Part shown: piece after piece, positions 29,266 to 37,303 of the stretch
Position numbering within the stretch: the first letter of the stretch is position 1
Layout of the letters: each line of letters starts with the position of its first letter
Assembly (NCBI RefSeq): GCF_003667825.1
Contig: NZ_CP033043.1
Coordinates: 125,001 to 189,000 of the forward strand
Length of the DNA stretch: 64,000 bases
DNA from: Metabacillus litoralis
Lineage (GTDB): Bacteria > Bacillota > Bacilli > Bacillales > Bacillaceae
Direction: 5' to 3'
Position numbers and translations under genes: made by a program
Notes under the pieces: model-generated
What the model was told of the DNA's origin: nothing
Seen by the model: the letters and a program-made list of their open reading frames with translations, nothing else
Databases searched by the model: none

Positions 29266-30320
29266 ATGAAAAAGTTTTTATCAATGATTTTATCAGTTGT
29301 ATTACTTGCTTCTATCCTTGTAGGTTGTAGTCAAGGAGCACCTTCTAGTGGGGGGCATCAAGTGAAGGTGGAGCAGAAGAAGGTAGTGGTTCAAATAAGT
29401 ACGCATTTGTATTTAAAAATACTGGGAATCCTTACGGGGAAAAAATGATGGATGGTTTTAAGGCTGCTGTAGAGGAGCTTGGTGGAGAAGTAATCCTACG
29501 TTCACCAGATCAGCCAACAGCTGAAGGGCAAATCCAAATTATTGAACAATTAATTACGCAAAAAGTAGCTGCAATCGCCATTGCTGGTAATGATCAAGAT
29601 GCATTAGAGCCCGTATTAAAGAAAGCAATGGACCAAGGCATTAAAGTTCTTTCAGTAGACTCTGCTGTTAATGCAAACAGCCGTCATATTCATGTGAATC
29701 AAGCAAACCCAGAGAGAATTGGTCGTATTCAAATTGAAGCAGTAAGTGAAATGATTGGTGGAGAAGGACAGATTGCCATTTTAAGTGCAACATCACAAGC
29801 AACAAATCAAAACCTTTGGATTGAATGGATGAAAAAAGAACTTGAAAAGCCTGAGTATAGCAAAATGGAGTTAGTAAAAGTCGCTTATGGAGATGACTTA
29901 AGAGATAAAAGTGTGTCTGAAACTGAAGCTTTATTAAAGTCTTATCCTGATTTAAAAGCGATTATTGCTCCAACAACAGTTGGAATCGCTGCTGCAGGTA
30001 AAGTATTAACAGATAAAGGATTACAAGGAAAAGTGAAACTGACCGGATTAGGACTTCCAAGTGAAATGGTTAGCTATATTGAAAGCGGTGTTTCACCATG
30101 GATGTACTTATGGAATCCAATTGATGTAGGAGAAGTAGCGGGTTATACTGCACATGCATTAGTTGAAGGGACAATTAAAGGAGAAGTTGGAGAATCATTC
30201 GAAGCAGGTGATCAAGGAAGCCAGGAAGTAGTAGAAGATGGAGAAGGCACACAAATTATGCTTGGCGACCCATTTAAATTTGATGCTGAAAACATCGCTG
30301 AATGGAAAGATGTTTATTAA
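29266..30320 (+). pseudogene. rhaS: Sugar ABC transporter binding protein (RhaS-like), frameshifted
   Basis: The first frame gives a good lipoprotein signal (lipobox LVGC, Cys ~21) and then runs to a stop at 29448. The mature protein continues in another frame (KYAFVFKNTGNPYGEKMMDG onward to 30320). The switch lies in TAGTGGGGGGCATC: six G at 29350-29355. Seven G would give SGGASSEGGAEEGSGSNKY, a normal linker, and an intact protein of about 351 aa. So one G is missing from a G-run. It may be a real mutation, a slippage-prone switch, or a sequencing error. Everything else (AGGGGAG site, binding-protein fold, terminator) looks functional. Confidence 0.85.
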
Positions 30321-30337
30321 TTGATTCATGATACTTT

Positions 30338-30373
30338 AAAACTAAGCCATTCAAATTTTGGCTTAGTTTTTTC
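30338..30373 (+). terminator. Hairpin terminator between rhaS and rhaM
   Basis: AAAACTAAGCC (30338-30348) pairs with GGCTTAGTTTT (30360-30370), followed by TTC. It may be partial, letting rhaM be read through at lower level. Confidence 0.75.
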
Positions 30374-30403
30374 AATTAAAAAAATATAGGGGGAGATATG
30401 ACG

Positions 30404-30730
30404 ATGAAGAACAGTAATAAGTTTGCATGGACTTGGAAAATCAAAGAAGAAGACCTAGAAGAGTATGTAGAACTACATCTTAATCCTTGGTCTGAAATGA
30501 TGGAGGAGCATAGTAAGGCAGGTATTAAAAATTATTCCATCTTTCAAAATGGTAATCAATTTTTCTACTGTTTTGAATGTGATGATGTAGAGGCTGCTTT
30601 TGAATATATCGCTCAAAGTGAAGTATGTAACAAGTGGAATGCCATTACATCACAAATGGTGGAAGGTTCTTTTGATTTTAATGAGGCAGAACCAATTAAA
30701 CCGATGAGGGAAGTGTTTTATTTAAAGTAG
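30404..30730 (+). CDS. rhaM: L-rhamnose mutarotase RhaM
   Basis: 108 aa, the size of RhaM (YulD/YiiL). Family landmarks are FAWTWKIKEEDLEEYVELH at the N-terminus, NYSIFQNGNQFFYCFE in the middle and the C-terminal LxEVFYL-like PMREVFYLK. It interconverts the alpha and beta anomers of L-rhamnose so that the isomerase can use it. ATG codons at 30398 and 30404 are possible; GGGGGAG is better spaced for the second. Its presence here is the strongest sign that the transporter upstream carries rhamnose. Confidence 0.88.
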   Translation: MKNSNKFAWTWKIKEEDLEEYVELHLNPWSEMMEEHSKAGIKNYSIFQNGNQFFYCFECDDVEAAFEYIAQSEVCNKWNAITSQMVEGSFDFNEAEPIKPMREVFYLK

Positions 30731-30751
30731 AGTTGTTGAAATAGTATATCG

Positions 30752-30786
30752 TAAGCTCTCTCTAAAATGGTGAGAGCTTATTTTAT
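30752..30786 (+). terminator. Terminator after rhaM
   Basis: TAAGCTCTC (30752-30760) with GAGAGCTTA (30772-30780), then TTTTATTT. Confidence 0.75.
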
Positions 30787-31168
30787 TTCTTGTCATTATT
30801 TCCCGAAAAATAATGTTAGATGATTACTAGAACAATTATCTTCCTTCTAAATGACAATATATTTGATTTTTTCGAGTGTTTTCATTTCATTTCTTTACAT
30901 GAAAATGCAACAAATTGAAAATAAACCTATTGAATGATAGATCTAATCAAAAAATTTATAAAAATTGTAGTTAGTGTTTATATTTCGACAACGTTTTTAT
31001 TTTTGACCCCTTATACTTATATCTACATCACATTTGTCTGTGGAAAAATAGTATAGAAATTATTTAGTATAGATATATTTCTTGTTAACTTATAAACTAT
31101 TAAAAATTTAAAATAATAAAGCTCGAACTGGGCTTAAAATAAGAAGAGTATGGAGGGAAATCAAATCA
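30787..31168. other. AT-rich intergenic region before the sigH-like gene
   Basis: About 380 bp of very AT-rich sequence with no plausible gene on either strand. It should hold the promoter of the sigma factor gene, but I could not single out one convincing -35/-10 pair among many A/T-rich candidates. GGAGGG lies 11 nt before the next ATG. Confidence 0.4.
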
Positions 31169-31810
31169 ATGAACACTGTATTAGAACCAATTGTCGATTA
31201 TGCTGGATTAGAGGATAAAGTGTTGGTCGAGATGGCTCATAATGGTGACAGCGAGTCATTGTCCTTTTTAATTAACAAGTATCAGCATTTTGTGCGCTCG
31301 AAGGTTAGGCCGTATTTCTTAATAGGAGCCGATAAAGAAGATCTTGTTCAAGAAGGAATGATCGGGTTATATAAGGCGATTCGTGATTATCGTGAAGACA
31401 AAATGGCTTCTTTTTATGCATTTGCTGAGCTTTGTATTTCTAGACAAATTATAACTGCAATTAAAACTGCTTCTCGCCAAAAGCATGGTCCATTAAATTC
31501 ATCTATTTCCTTGGACAAGCCTCTTACTAATGAAGATTCTAACTATACGTTGCTGGATATGATTGCAGGGGAAAAAGTAACAAATCCTGAATCTTTGCTT
31601 ATTAATAAGGAAAAAGTGAACGAAATAGAACGGAAGATTGATGAATTGCTAAGTGATTTGGAAAGAAGAGTATTGACTCTATATATGGACGGACAATCAT
31701 ATATGGAAATATCAGAAGAATTGAATACACATGTTAAATCAATTGACAATGCTCTTCAACGTGTAAAACGTAAACTAGAACGTCACTTTGAGATTAGCAA
31801 GGTTGTGTGA
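31169..31810 (+). CDS. SigH-like sporulation/stationary-phase RNA polymerase sigma factor
   Basis: 213 aa, with strong resemblance to Bacillus SigH throughout: FLIGADKEDLVQEGMIGLYK (region 2), FAELCISRQIITAIKTASRQ, SLDKPL and the region 4 block HVKSIDNALQRVKRKLE. True sigH lies next to rpmG-secE-nusG in Bacillus; that is not the setting here, so this is probably a paralogue or relocated copy. It stands alone with its own terminator, between the rhamnose cluster and a purine permease. Its target promoters are unknown. Confidence 0.85.
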   Translation: MNTVLEPIVDYAGLEDKVLVEMAHNGDSESLSFLINKYQHFVRSKVRPYFLIGADKEDLVQEGMIGLYKAIRDYREDKMASFYAFAELCISRQIITAIKTASRQKHGPLNSSISLDKPLTNEDSNYTLLDMIAGEKVTNPESLLINKEKVNEIERKIDELLSDLERRVLTLYMDGQSYMEISEELNTHVKSIDNALQRVKRKLERHFEISKVV

Positions 31811-31889
31811 GTAAAGAAACAGGAAGAAATAGTTGGTTTTAGTGTTCATTGTTGATTTATACTCTGTTAATAAAATAAATAAAAAACTG

Positions 31890-31931
31890 AAAAACCTCAG
31901 ATGAGTTTTGGCTCGTCTGAGGTTTTTGTTA
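31890..31931 (+). terminator. Terminator after the sigH-like gene
   Basis: AAAACCTCAGA and TCTGAGGTTTTT form a long stem with an inner GAG/CTC pair; the final T-run serves as U-tract. Its symmetry means it could also work on the minus strand. Confidence 0.85.
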
Positions 31932-32044
31932 TTGTTCAAAGTCAAAGTCACGTAGCTCTAGTTGACGTGTAATACAAAATATTTACATTGACGCATCTGC
32001 TATTTTTCTCTATAATATCAACTTATATTAATATAATATATCAA

Positions 32045-32186
32045 CCTTGTATATGTTTAGGGATATGGCCTAAACGTTTCTACCAAGCTACCTTAAATAG
32101 CATGACTACAAGGATTACATATGAATTGTCGATATGTAATTCTTGTTATGTGTGCTTTAGGGTAATCCAACTCTAAAGCTTTTTTA
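32045..32186 (+). ncRNA. Purine riboswitch, guanine-type, with transcription terminator
   Basis: The aptamer (32045-32113) has P1 CCTTGTA/TACAAGG, P2 GTTTAGG/CCTAAAC closing loop GATATGG, the core GTTTCTACC, a P3 hairpin with loop CCTTAAA, and J3/1 TGACTAC. In GACTA the C corresponds to position 74, which selects guanine or hypoxanthine; adenine switches have U. The terminator is GCTTTAG (32154-32160) with CTAAAGC (32173-32179) and T6. GGATTAC (32112-32118), overlapping P1, can pair with GTAATCC (32162-32168) as antiterminator. Ligand binding would hold P1 and switch off the permease gene 20 nt downstream. Confidence 0.92.
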
Positions 32187-32206
32187 GCATAATTCAGGAG
32201 GTCAAC

Positions 32207-33502
32207 ATGAAGCAGTTCTTTCAGTTTTCAAATCGACAAACAACTTATCGCCAAGAGTTTCTTGCTGGTATTACAACCTTTTTATCAATGGCTTATATAT
32301 TAGTTGTAAACCCAATTGTACTATCAGAAGCAGGTATGGACAAAGGGGCTGTTTTTACAGCAACAGCTGTTTCAGCGATTATCGGTACGTTATTAATTGG
32401 GATTTTAGCAAACTATCCGATAGGGATAGCACCTAGTATGGGGCTTAATTCATTTTTTACCTATTCAGTTGTCATCGGGATGGGCATTCCTTGGCAAACA
32501 GCTTTAACAGGTGTATTTATATCAGGTGTTCTGTTTGTTTTGCTAAGTATTTTTAAAATTCGCGAAAAAATCATTGAAGTGATTCCTCAGGATTTAAAAT
32601 ATGCAATCGGAAGCGGTATTGGATTTTTTATTGCGTTTATTGGTTTAAAAAATTCAGGGATTGTAGTCGCAAATTCAGCAACTTTTGTTATGTTAGGAAA
32701 TATTCACTCTGGTCCAACTTTATTAGCGGTTGTTGGCTTTATTATTACCGTTATTCTAATGGTGAAAAATGTACGCGGAGCCATCTTTTACGGAATGGTG
32801 ATTACATCTATTTTAGGAATGTTTTTTGGGATCATTGATAAGCCAAAAGCTATTATTGGTGGGATCCCTAGCTTGGAGCCAACATTCGGGGTTGTTTTCA
32901 TGCAGCTAGGAGATATTTTCTCAATTGAGTTAGTAGCTGTTGTGTTTACGTTTTTATTTGTAGCATTTTTTGATACAGCAGGTACATTGATTGCGATTGC
33001 TAACCAAGCGGGATTAGTAAAAGACAACAAAATTCCGAATGCTGGACGAGCACTATTAGCAGATGCCTCAGCATCTGTTGCAGGGTCAGTTCTAGGTACA
33101 TCAACAACAGCATCATTCATTGAATCATCTGCAGGGATAGCAGCCGGTGGAAGAACTGGCTTTACATCTATTGTGATTTCAGGCATGTTTGCTATTGCAC
33201 TATTTTTCGCGCCTCTACTCTCTATTGTTACGTCAGAGGTAACAGCACCTGCTTTGATTATTGTTGGTGCATTAATGGCAAGTGAAGTACGTCATATTAA
33301 ATGGGAGCGTTTTGAGATTGCGATTCCAGCTTTTGTCACGATCATCATGATGCCACTAACTTACGGTGTAGCAACTGGTATCGGTCTTGGTTTTATCATG
33401 TACCCGATTACAATGATTGCAATGAAAAAGCAGAAGGAAATCAGTCCAATTGTCTATGTTTTAGCACTTATTTTTATTGCCTATTTTGCATTTGTTTTAT
33501 AA
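32207..33502 (+). CDS. pbuG: NCS2-family purine permease (PbuG-like)
   Basis: 431 aa with about 12 membrane segments. NCS2/AzgA landmarks are ITTFLSMAYILVVNP near residue 24, IAPSMGLNSFFTYSVV and FVAFFDTAGTLIAIANQAG. It imports purine bases. The guanine-type riboswitch in its leader points to guanine/hypoxanthine and so to PbuG more than the adenine members. AGGAGG lies 6 nt before the ATG. It is transcribed alone and ends at a terminator. Confidence 0.88.
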   Translation: MKQFFQFSNRQTTYRQEFLAGITTFLSMAYILVVNPIVLSEAGMDKGAVFTATAVSAIIGTLLIGILANYPIGIAPSMGLNSFFTYSVVIGMGIPWQTALTGVFISGVLFVLLSIFKIREKIIEVIPQDLKYAIGSGIGFFIAFIGLKNSGIVVANSATFVMLGNIHSGPTLLAVVGFIITVILMVKNVRGAIFYGMVITSILGMFFGIIDKPKAIIGGIPSLEPTFGVVFMQLGDIFSIELVAVVFTFLFVAFFDTAGTLIAIANQAGLVKDNKIPNAGRALLADASASVAGSVLGTSTTASFIESSAGIAAGGRTGFTSIVISGMFAIALFFAPLLSIVTSEVTAPALIIVGALMASEVRHIKWERFEIAIPAFVTIIMMPLTYGVATGIGLGFIMYPITMIAMKKQKEISPIVYVLALIFIAYFAFVL

Positions 33503-33507
33503 GTTGG

Positions 33508-33538
33508 AAGTCTTCTCTTTTGGAGGAGATTTTTTTTG
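33508..33538 (+). terminator. Terminator after the purine permease gene
   Basis: TCTTCTC (33511-33517) with GAGGAGA (33523-33529; one G-U pair) and T8. Confidence 0.75.
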
Positions 33539-33696
33539 ATTTTATTTATCATGAACACTGTTTTCTAATCATTATCGTCGGAAAATTAAATGTTTTAATG
33601 AAAGTGCTTCTATTATAATGAAACATAACTAAACATTACAATTGTTTAAGCAAACAGGAGAAGAATGGTGCAATAATTTTTCAAAGGATGATCTGC

Positions 33697-35064
33697 ATGA
33701 AGAATAAGGATAACTCACTGCAAAAGCTCTCTCTGTTTGCAATTACTTGGCCTATTCTAGTAGAAACCACCATGCATATGCTGATGGGAAATGCAGACAC
33801 ACTCATGCTTAGTCAGTATTCAGATGAAGCAGTTGCAGCTGTTGGAGTATCAAATCAAATTCTATCTATTATGATTGTTATGTTTGGCTTCATTGTAACA
33901 GGAACAAGTGTATTAATTGCTCAGTTTCTTGGTGCAAAAATTCCAAAAGACGCACGTCGAATTGCAGTTGTATCGCTCTTTTTCAATGTCTTATTAGGAG
34001 TTATGATTAGCTTTATTCTCATTTTCTTTGGCAGTAAACTGTTAATGTATATGGGTGTTTCAAAAAATATTCTTCATGATGCCACTCTTTATTTACAAAT
34101 TGTAGGCGGAGGAATTTTTTTGCAATCGGGTATGATGACAATCGGAGCAATATTGCGAAGTTATCGTTTTACGAAAGATGTTATGCTTGTCACACTTGGA
34201 ATTAATTTTGTGAATATAATAGGGAATTCTCTTTTTATATTCGGTATTTTTGGTTTTCCAGTGCTTGGTGTAACAGGTGTGGCCATATCTACTGTTATTA
34301 GCAGAACAATTGGCTTATTCATTCTTTTATTCCTATTTCATAAACGATTGAGTAAAGATCTATACCCAATTACTATGTTTAGAAAATTCCCAAGTGATGA
34401 ATTAAAAAAATTACTCAAGGTCGGTGTTCCATCTGCTGGAGAACATCTTTCCTTTAATGGTTCTCAACTTGTAATCACAGCATTTATTGTGATGATTGGA
34501 ACAGAAGCTATGACAACAAAGGTTTATGTACAGAATATAGGAATGCTTATCTTGCTTTTTTCACTTGCTATCGGGCAAGGAACACAAATTATTGTCGGAC
34601 ACCTAGTTGGTGCAAGACAATATGATGATGCTTATAAGCGTTGTATAGATAGTTTAATTATCGCTATTAGCATCACGTCAGTAGTAGGGCTTATCATTTA
34701 TGTATTTAGTAGCAAGATCCTACACTTATTTAGTACCAATCATGATATTATTGAATTAGGGAGTATCCTTCTTTTATTGACTGCTCTAGTCGAGCCTGGT
34801 CGTGCTTTTAATGCTGTAGTCATCAACTCTTTACGAGCAGCAGGTGATGTGAATTTTCCTGTTTTTATTGGAGTTCTTTCAATGTGGGGGATAAGTGTTC
34901 CATTAGCTTATATGTTAGGAATACATGTTGGTTTAGGACTTGTTGGAATTTGGATTGCCTTTATTGTTGATGAATGGTTACGTGGAGTTCTCATGCTTTT
35001 TAGGTGGAGACAAGGAAAATGGCGCAATATAGTAGTTAAGAAAGTTGAGACAAACGCATCCTAA
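33697..35064 (+). CDS. MATE-family efflux transporter
   Basis: 455 aa, 12 membrane segments in two similar halves, with MATE landmarks: ITWPILVETTMHMLMGNADT at the start, GTSVLIAQFLGA, and QGTQIIVGHLVGARQYDDAY opening the second half. It exports drugs or metabolites using a Na or H gradient; the cargo is not predictable. An ATG lies at 33688, but AAAGGA overlaps it and is 8 nt from the ATG at 33697, which I use. No tight link to the pectin genes that follow. Confidence 0.88.
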   Translation: MKNKDNSLQKLSLFAITWPILVETTMHMLMGNADTLMLSQYSDEAVAAVGVSNQILSIMIVMFGFIVTGTSVLIAQFLGAKIPKDARRIAVVSLFFNVLLGVMISFILIFFGSKLLMYMGVSKNILHDATLYLQIVGGGIFLQSGMMTIGAILRSYRFTKDVMLVTLGINFVNIIGNSLFIFGIFGFPVLGVTGVAISTVISRTIGLFILLFLFHKRLSKDLYPITMFRKFPSDELKKLLKVGVPSAGEHLSFNGSQLVITAFIVMIGTEAMTTKVYVQNIGMLILLFSLAIGQGTQIIVGHLVGARQYDDAYKRCIDSLIIAISITSVVGLIIYVFSSKILHLFSTNHDIIELGSILLLLTALVEPGRAFNAVVINSLRAAGDVNFPVFIGVLSMWGISVPLAYMLGIHVGLGLVGIWIAFIVDEWLRGVLMLFRWRQGKWRNIVVKKVETNAS

Positions 35065-35115
35065 AGTTTTTAGAAAAAATATTAAAAGTATACTAACTTA
35101 CAGGAGGTTATATTA

Positions 35116-35487
35116 TTGAATAATCAAAAAGGCGAGAAACATTGGATCATACCAGATGGATATATACCACCATTAAGCTCAGGAGAACTTATTAGCCATG
35201 AATCTATTTGTATTTTAAATTGCAATGGTCAAGATGCAAAACTTGAAGTTACGATTTATTTTGAGGACCGTGATCCAATCGAGAAAATTCCTGTCATTAT
35301 TCAGGGGAAGAGAAGTAAACATTTACGTACGACAGAATTGGAGCACAATGGGGAAACTATTCCAACAGGGGTTCCTTATTCAATTGAAGTGGAAAGTGAT
35401 CTGCCAATAATTGTTCAGTATAGTCGATTAGATTCAACTCAACCAGGATTGGCGCTAATGTCTACAATGGGATATCCTTTGAAATGA
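35116..35487 (+). CDS. ASRT-family protein (sensory rhodopsin transducer-like)
   Basis: 123 aa, one compact beta-rich domain. KHWIIPDGYIPPLSSGELISHES and the C-terminal IIVQYSRLDSTQPGLALMST fit the family of the soluble Anabaena sensory rhodopsin transducer (PF07100). Firmicute members occur without rhodopsins, often beside carbohydrate genes; a sugar-linked role has been suggested but is not settled. The TTG start has AGGAGG 8 nt upstream. It lies 46 nt before the YesM-like kinase gene with no terminator between, so it is likely in the same operon. Confidence 0.75.
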   Translation: MNNQKGEKHWIIPDGYIPPLSSGELISHESICILNCNGQDAKLEVTIYFEDRDPIEKIPVIIQGKRSKHLRTTELEHNGETIPTGVPYSIEVESDLPIIVQYSRLDSTQPGLALMSTMGYPLK

Positions 35488-35489
35488 AT

Positions 35490-35503
35490 TGAAAGCGGTT
35501 ACT
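35490..35503 (+). promoter_or_regulatory. cre-like box before the YesM-like kinase gene
   Basis: TGAAAGCGGTTACT matches the cre pattern TGWAANCGNTNWCA at all but the last base. It lies 30 nt before the kinase start, inside the putative ASRT-kinase-regulator operon. Confidence 0.55.
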
Positions 35504-35533
35504 ATTAAAATGATGATATTGGAGTTCTAATAT

Positions 35534-37303
35534 ATGAGGAACTTAAACCGAAGAATTTCAACAAGATATAAGAATTTAAGAATTAAGTATAAATTAATCG
35601 TCTTTATTTCTATTTTATTAATTGTTTGTTTAACGTTTATTATCATTGGATTTCAATATGCATTTAATAGTTATGATGAACAAATTTATCGTAAATCTTC
35701 ACAAGTTTTAATTATGTCTTCTAATAGAATAGAAGATGAGCTAAAGAATATTGAAGAAGTTACTTATAAAATAATGGGCGATGATGTTATTCAAAACGCA
35801 TTGCTTCGTTCAAAGGACGAGAGCCTAACAAAGTATGATCAATATCAAATAGAAAAGGAAATTTGGGAAACCCTTACTAGCTATATTGGCTCCGAAAAAT
35901 ATATTCAATCCATTCATCTTTTTGACCGTTTTGGGAAGGAATATCGTGCAGGAGGAGTACCCTCCGCAAACTTGTATGATCATAAAGATGAAATGATTGA
36001 AAAGGCTGCAAAAGGAAATGGAAGTAATGTATGGATTTCACTAAAAAGCTCAAAAAATTCTATTTTTTCTGTAAGACAGCTAAAATCCTATGAAAATCTA
36101 AGTCTTGAAAAGGTCGGAACATTAGTAATTGATGTTAAGTTACACGAGATTGTTAAAGAGCTACCAAAAGAGTGGGAAGATCAAGAAGGTTATATTGCCA
36201 TCTCAGAAGGAGACGATATTTTCTTTTCAGAAGGAAATTCTACTAATGTTGATAAGTTGGATTTTACAGCCAGCAATAAACAAGGATATCAAATACAAAA
36301 TATTTATGGAAGAAGCTTTTTTGTTACGTATTCAGAATCTCCATATGCAAATTGGACATATTGGAATGTCCTACCCTTTGGAACAATGTTTGCAAAGGTT
36401 ACGATGATTAAGTTTCTTGTTATCTTTTTATTCTTAGCTATTTCTATTTCTTCTATATATTTAATAATTGGTTTTTCTAAAAGAATTACGAATCCAATTG
36501 AAAACTTAGTTTCAGCGATGAAGTTTGTTCAAAAAGGGGATTTTAAACTTACTGAAAACTTTAAGCCCTCACAATATCAGGATGAAGTTGGAATGTTACA
36601 TCGAAATTTCTTTGTTATGATTGAACGGATTAACCAGTTAATTAATGAAAATTATGAAAAACAGTTATTAATAAAAGATACAGAATTTAAAGCATTGCAA
36701 TCACAGATCAATCCTCATTTTTTGTATAACACACTAGAATCTATTAACTGGCTGGCAAAGGTAAATCAGCAGCAGCAAATATCCAAAATGGTTGAATCTT
36801 TAGGCTATTTATTAAGAAATGCTATTAGCTTAAAAGATGATGTGATTACAGTTGAGCAAGAAGTAGAGATGGTCGAACACTATGTGACAATTCAAAAGTT
36901 TCGTTTTGAAGAGCGATTGGAATTTTCATTAGTAATGGACGATAAAGTGAAAAATGCTAAGCTACCAAAGTTGATTTTGCAGCCACTTGTTGAAAATGCC
37001 ATTCATTATGCGCTGGAAATGATGATAGAGCCATGTGAAATTCGTTTGTTAGCATTCAAAGAAGGAGATAAGCTCCGTCTGGTCGTTGAGGATAATGGAC
37101 CTGGTATGGATGAGCAGCAGCTCGAATTAGTTAAAAAAGGTGAAATAAAGACTAGAGGAAATGGAATCGGCTTACGTAATATAGACTCCAGAATTAAATT
37201 TGTTTTTGGCTCGGAGTATGGTCTGCAAATTGACAGTGAGGTAAACAAAGGGACAAAGGTATGCATCGTTATTCCATATCAAACGAGGTGGGATTATGTA
37301 TAG
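35534..37303 (+). CDS. yesM: Sensor histidine kinase, YesM-like
   Basis: 589 aa. Membrane segments near residues 20-42 and 292-314 flank an extracellular sensing domain, followed by HAMP, His_kinase (LQSQINPHFLYNTLESI, phospho-His ~395) and HATPase_c (EDNGPGMD, GNGIGLRNIDSRI). In B. subtilis YesM-YesN heads the rhamnogalacturonan cluster and the same order is seen here. It overlaps the regulator gene by 8 nt. The signal is presumably a pectin fragment. The symbol reflects family and position, not proven orthology. Confidence 0.85.
   Translation: MRNLNRRISTRYKNLRIKYKLIVFISILLIVCLTFIIIGFQYAFNSYDEQIYRKSSQVLIMSSNRIEDELKNIEEVTYKIMGDDVIQNALLRSKDESLTKYDQYQIEKEIWETLTSYIGSEKYIQSIHLFDRFGKEYRAGGVPSANLYDHKDEMIEKAAKGNGSNVWISLKSSKNSIFSVRQLKSYENLSLEKVGTLVIDVKLHEIVKELPKEWEDQEGYIAISEGDDIFFSEGNSTNVDKLDFTASNKQGYQIQNIYGRSFFVTYSESPYANWTYWNVLPFGTMFAKVTMIKFLVIFLFLAISISSIYLIIGFSKRITNPIENLVSAMKFVQKGDFKLTENFKPSQYQDEVGMLHRNFFVMIERINQLINENYEKQLLIKDTEFKALQSQINPHFLYNTLESINWLAKVNQQQQISKMVESLGYLLRNAISLKDDVITVEQEVEMVEHYVTIQKFRFEERLEFSLVMDDKVKNAKLPKLILQPLVENAIHYALEMMIEPCEIRLLAFKEGDKLRLVVEDNGPGMDEQQLELVKKGEIKTRGNGIGLRNIDSRIKFVFGSEYGLQIDSEVNKGTKVCIVIPYQTRWDYV

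Noticed and set aside
29266..29448. Short 60-codon lipoprotein as a separate small gene
   Set aside because: Its signal peptide and lipobox join, after adding one G, to the following binding-protein frame; the tail past the G-run is out-of-frame sequence.
32101..32110. Reading the riboswitch as adenine-specific from the T before GACTA
   Set aside because: Position 74 is the C inside GACTA, not the base before it, so the guanine class is right.
31988..32176. Plus-strand frame of 62 codons upstream of the purine permease
   Set aside because: It coincides with the purine riboswitch aptamer and expression platform.
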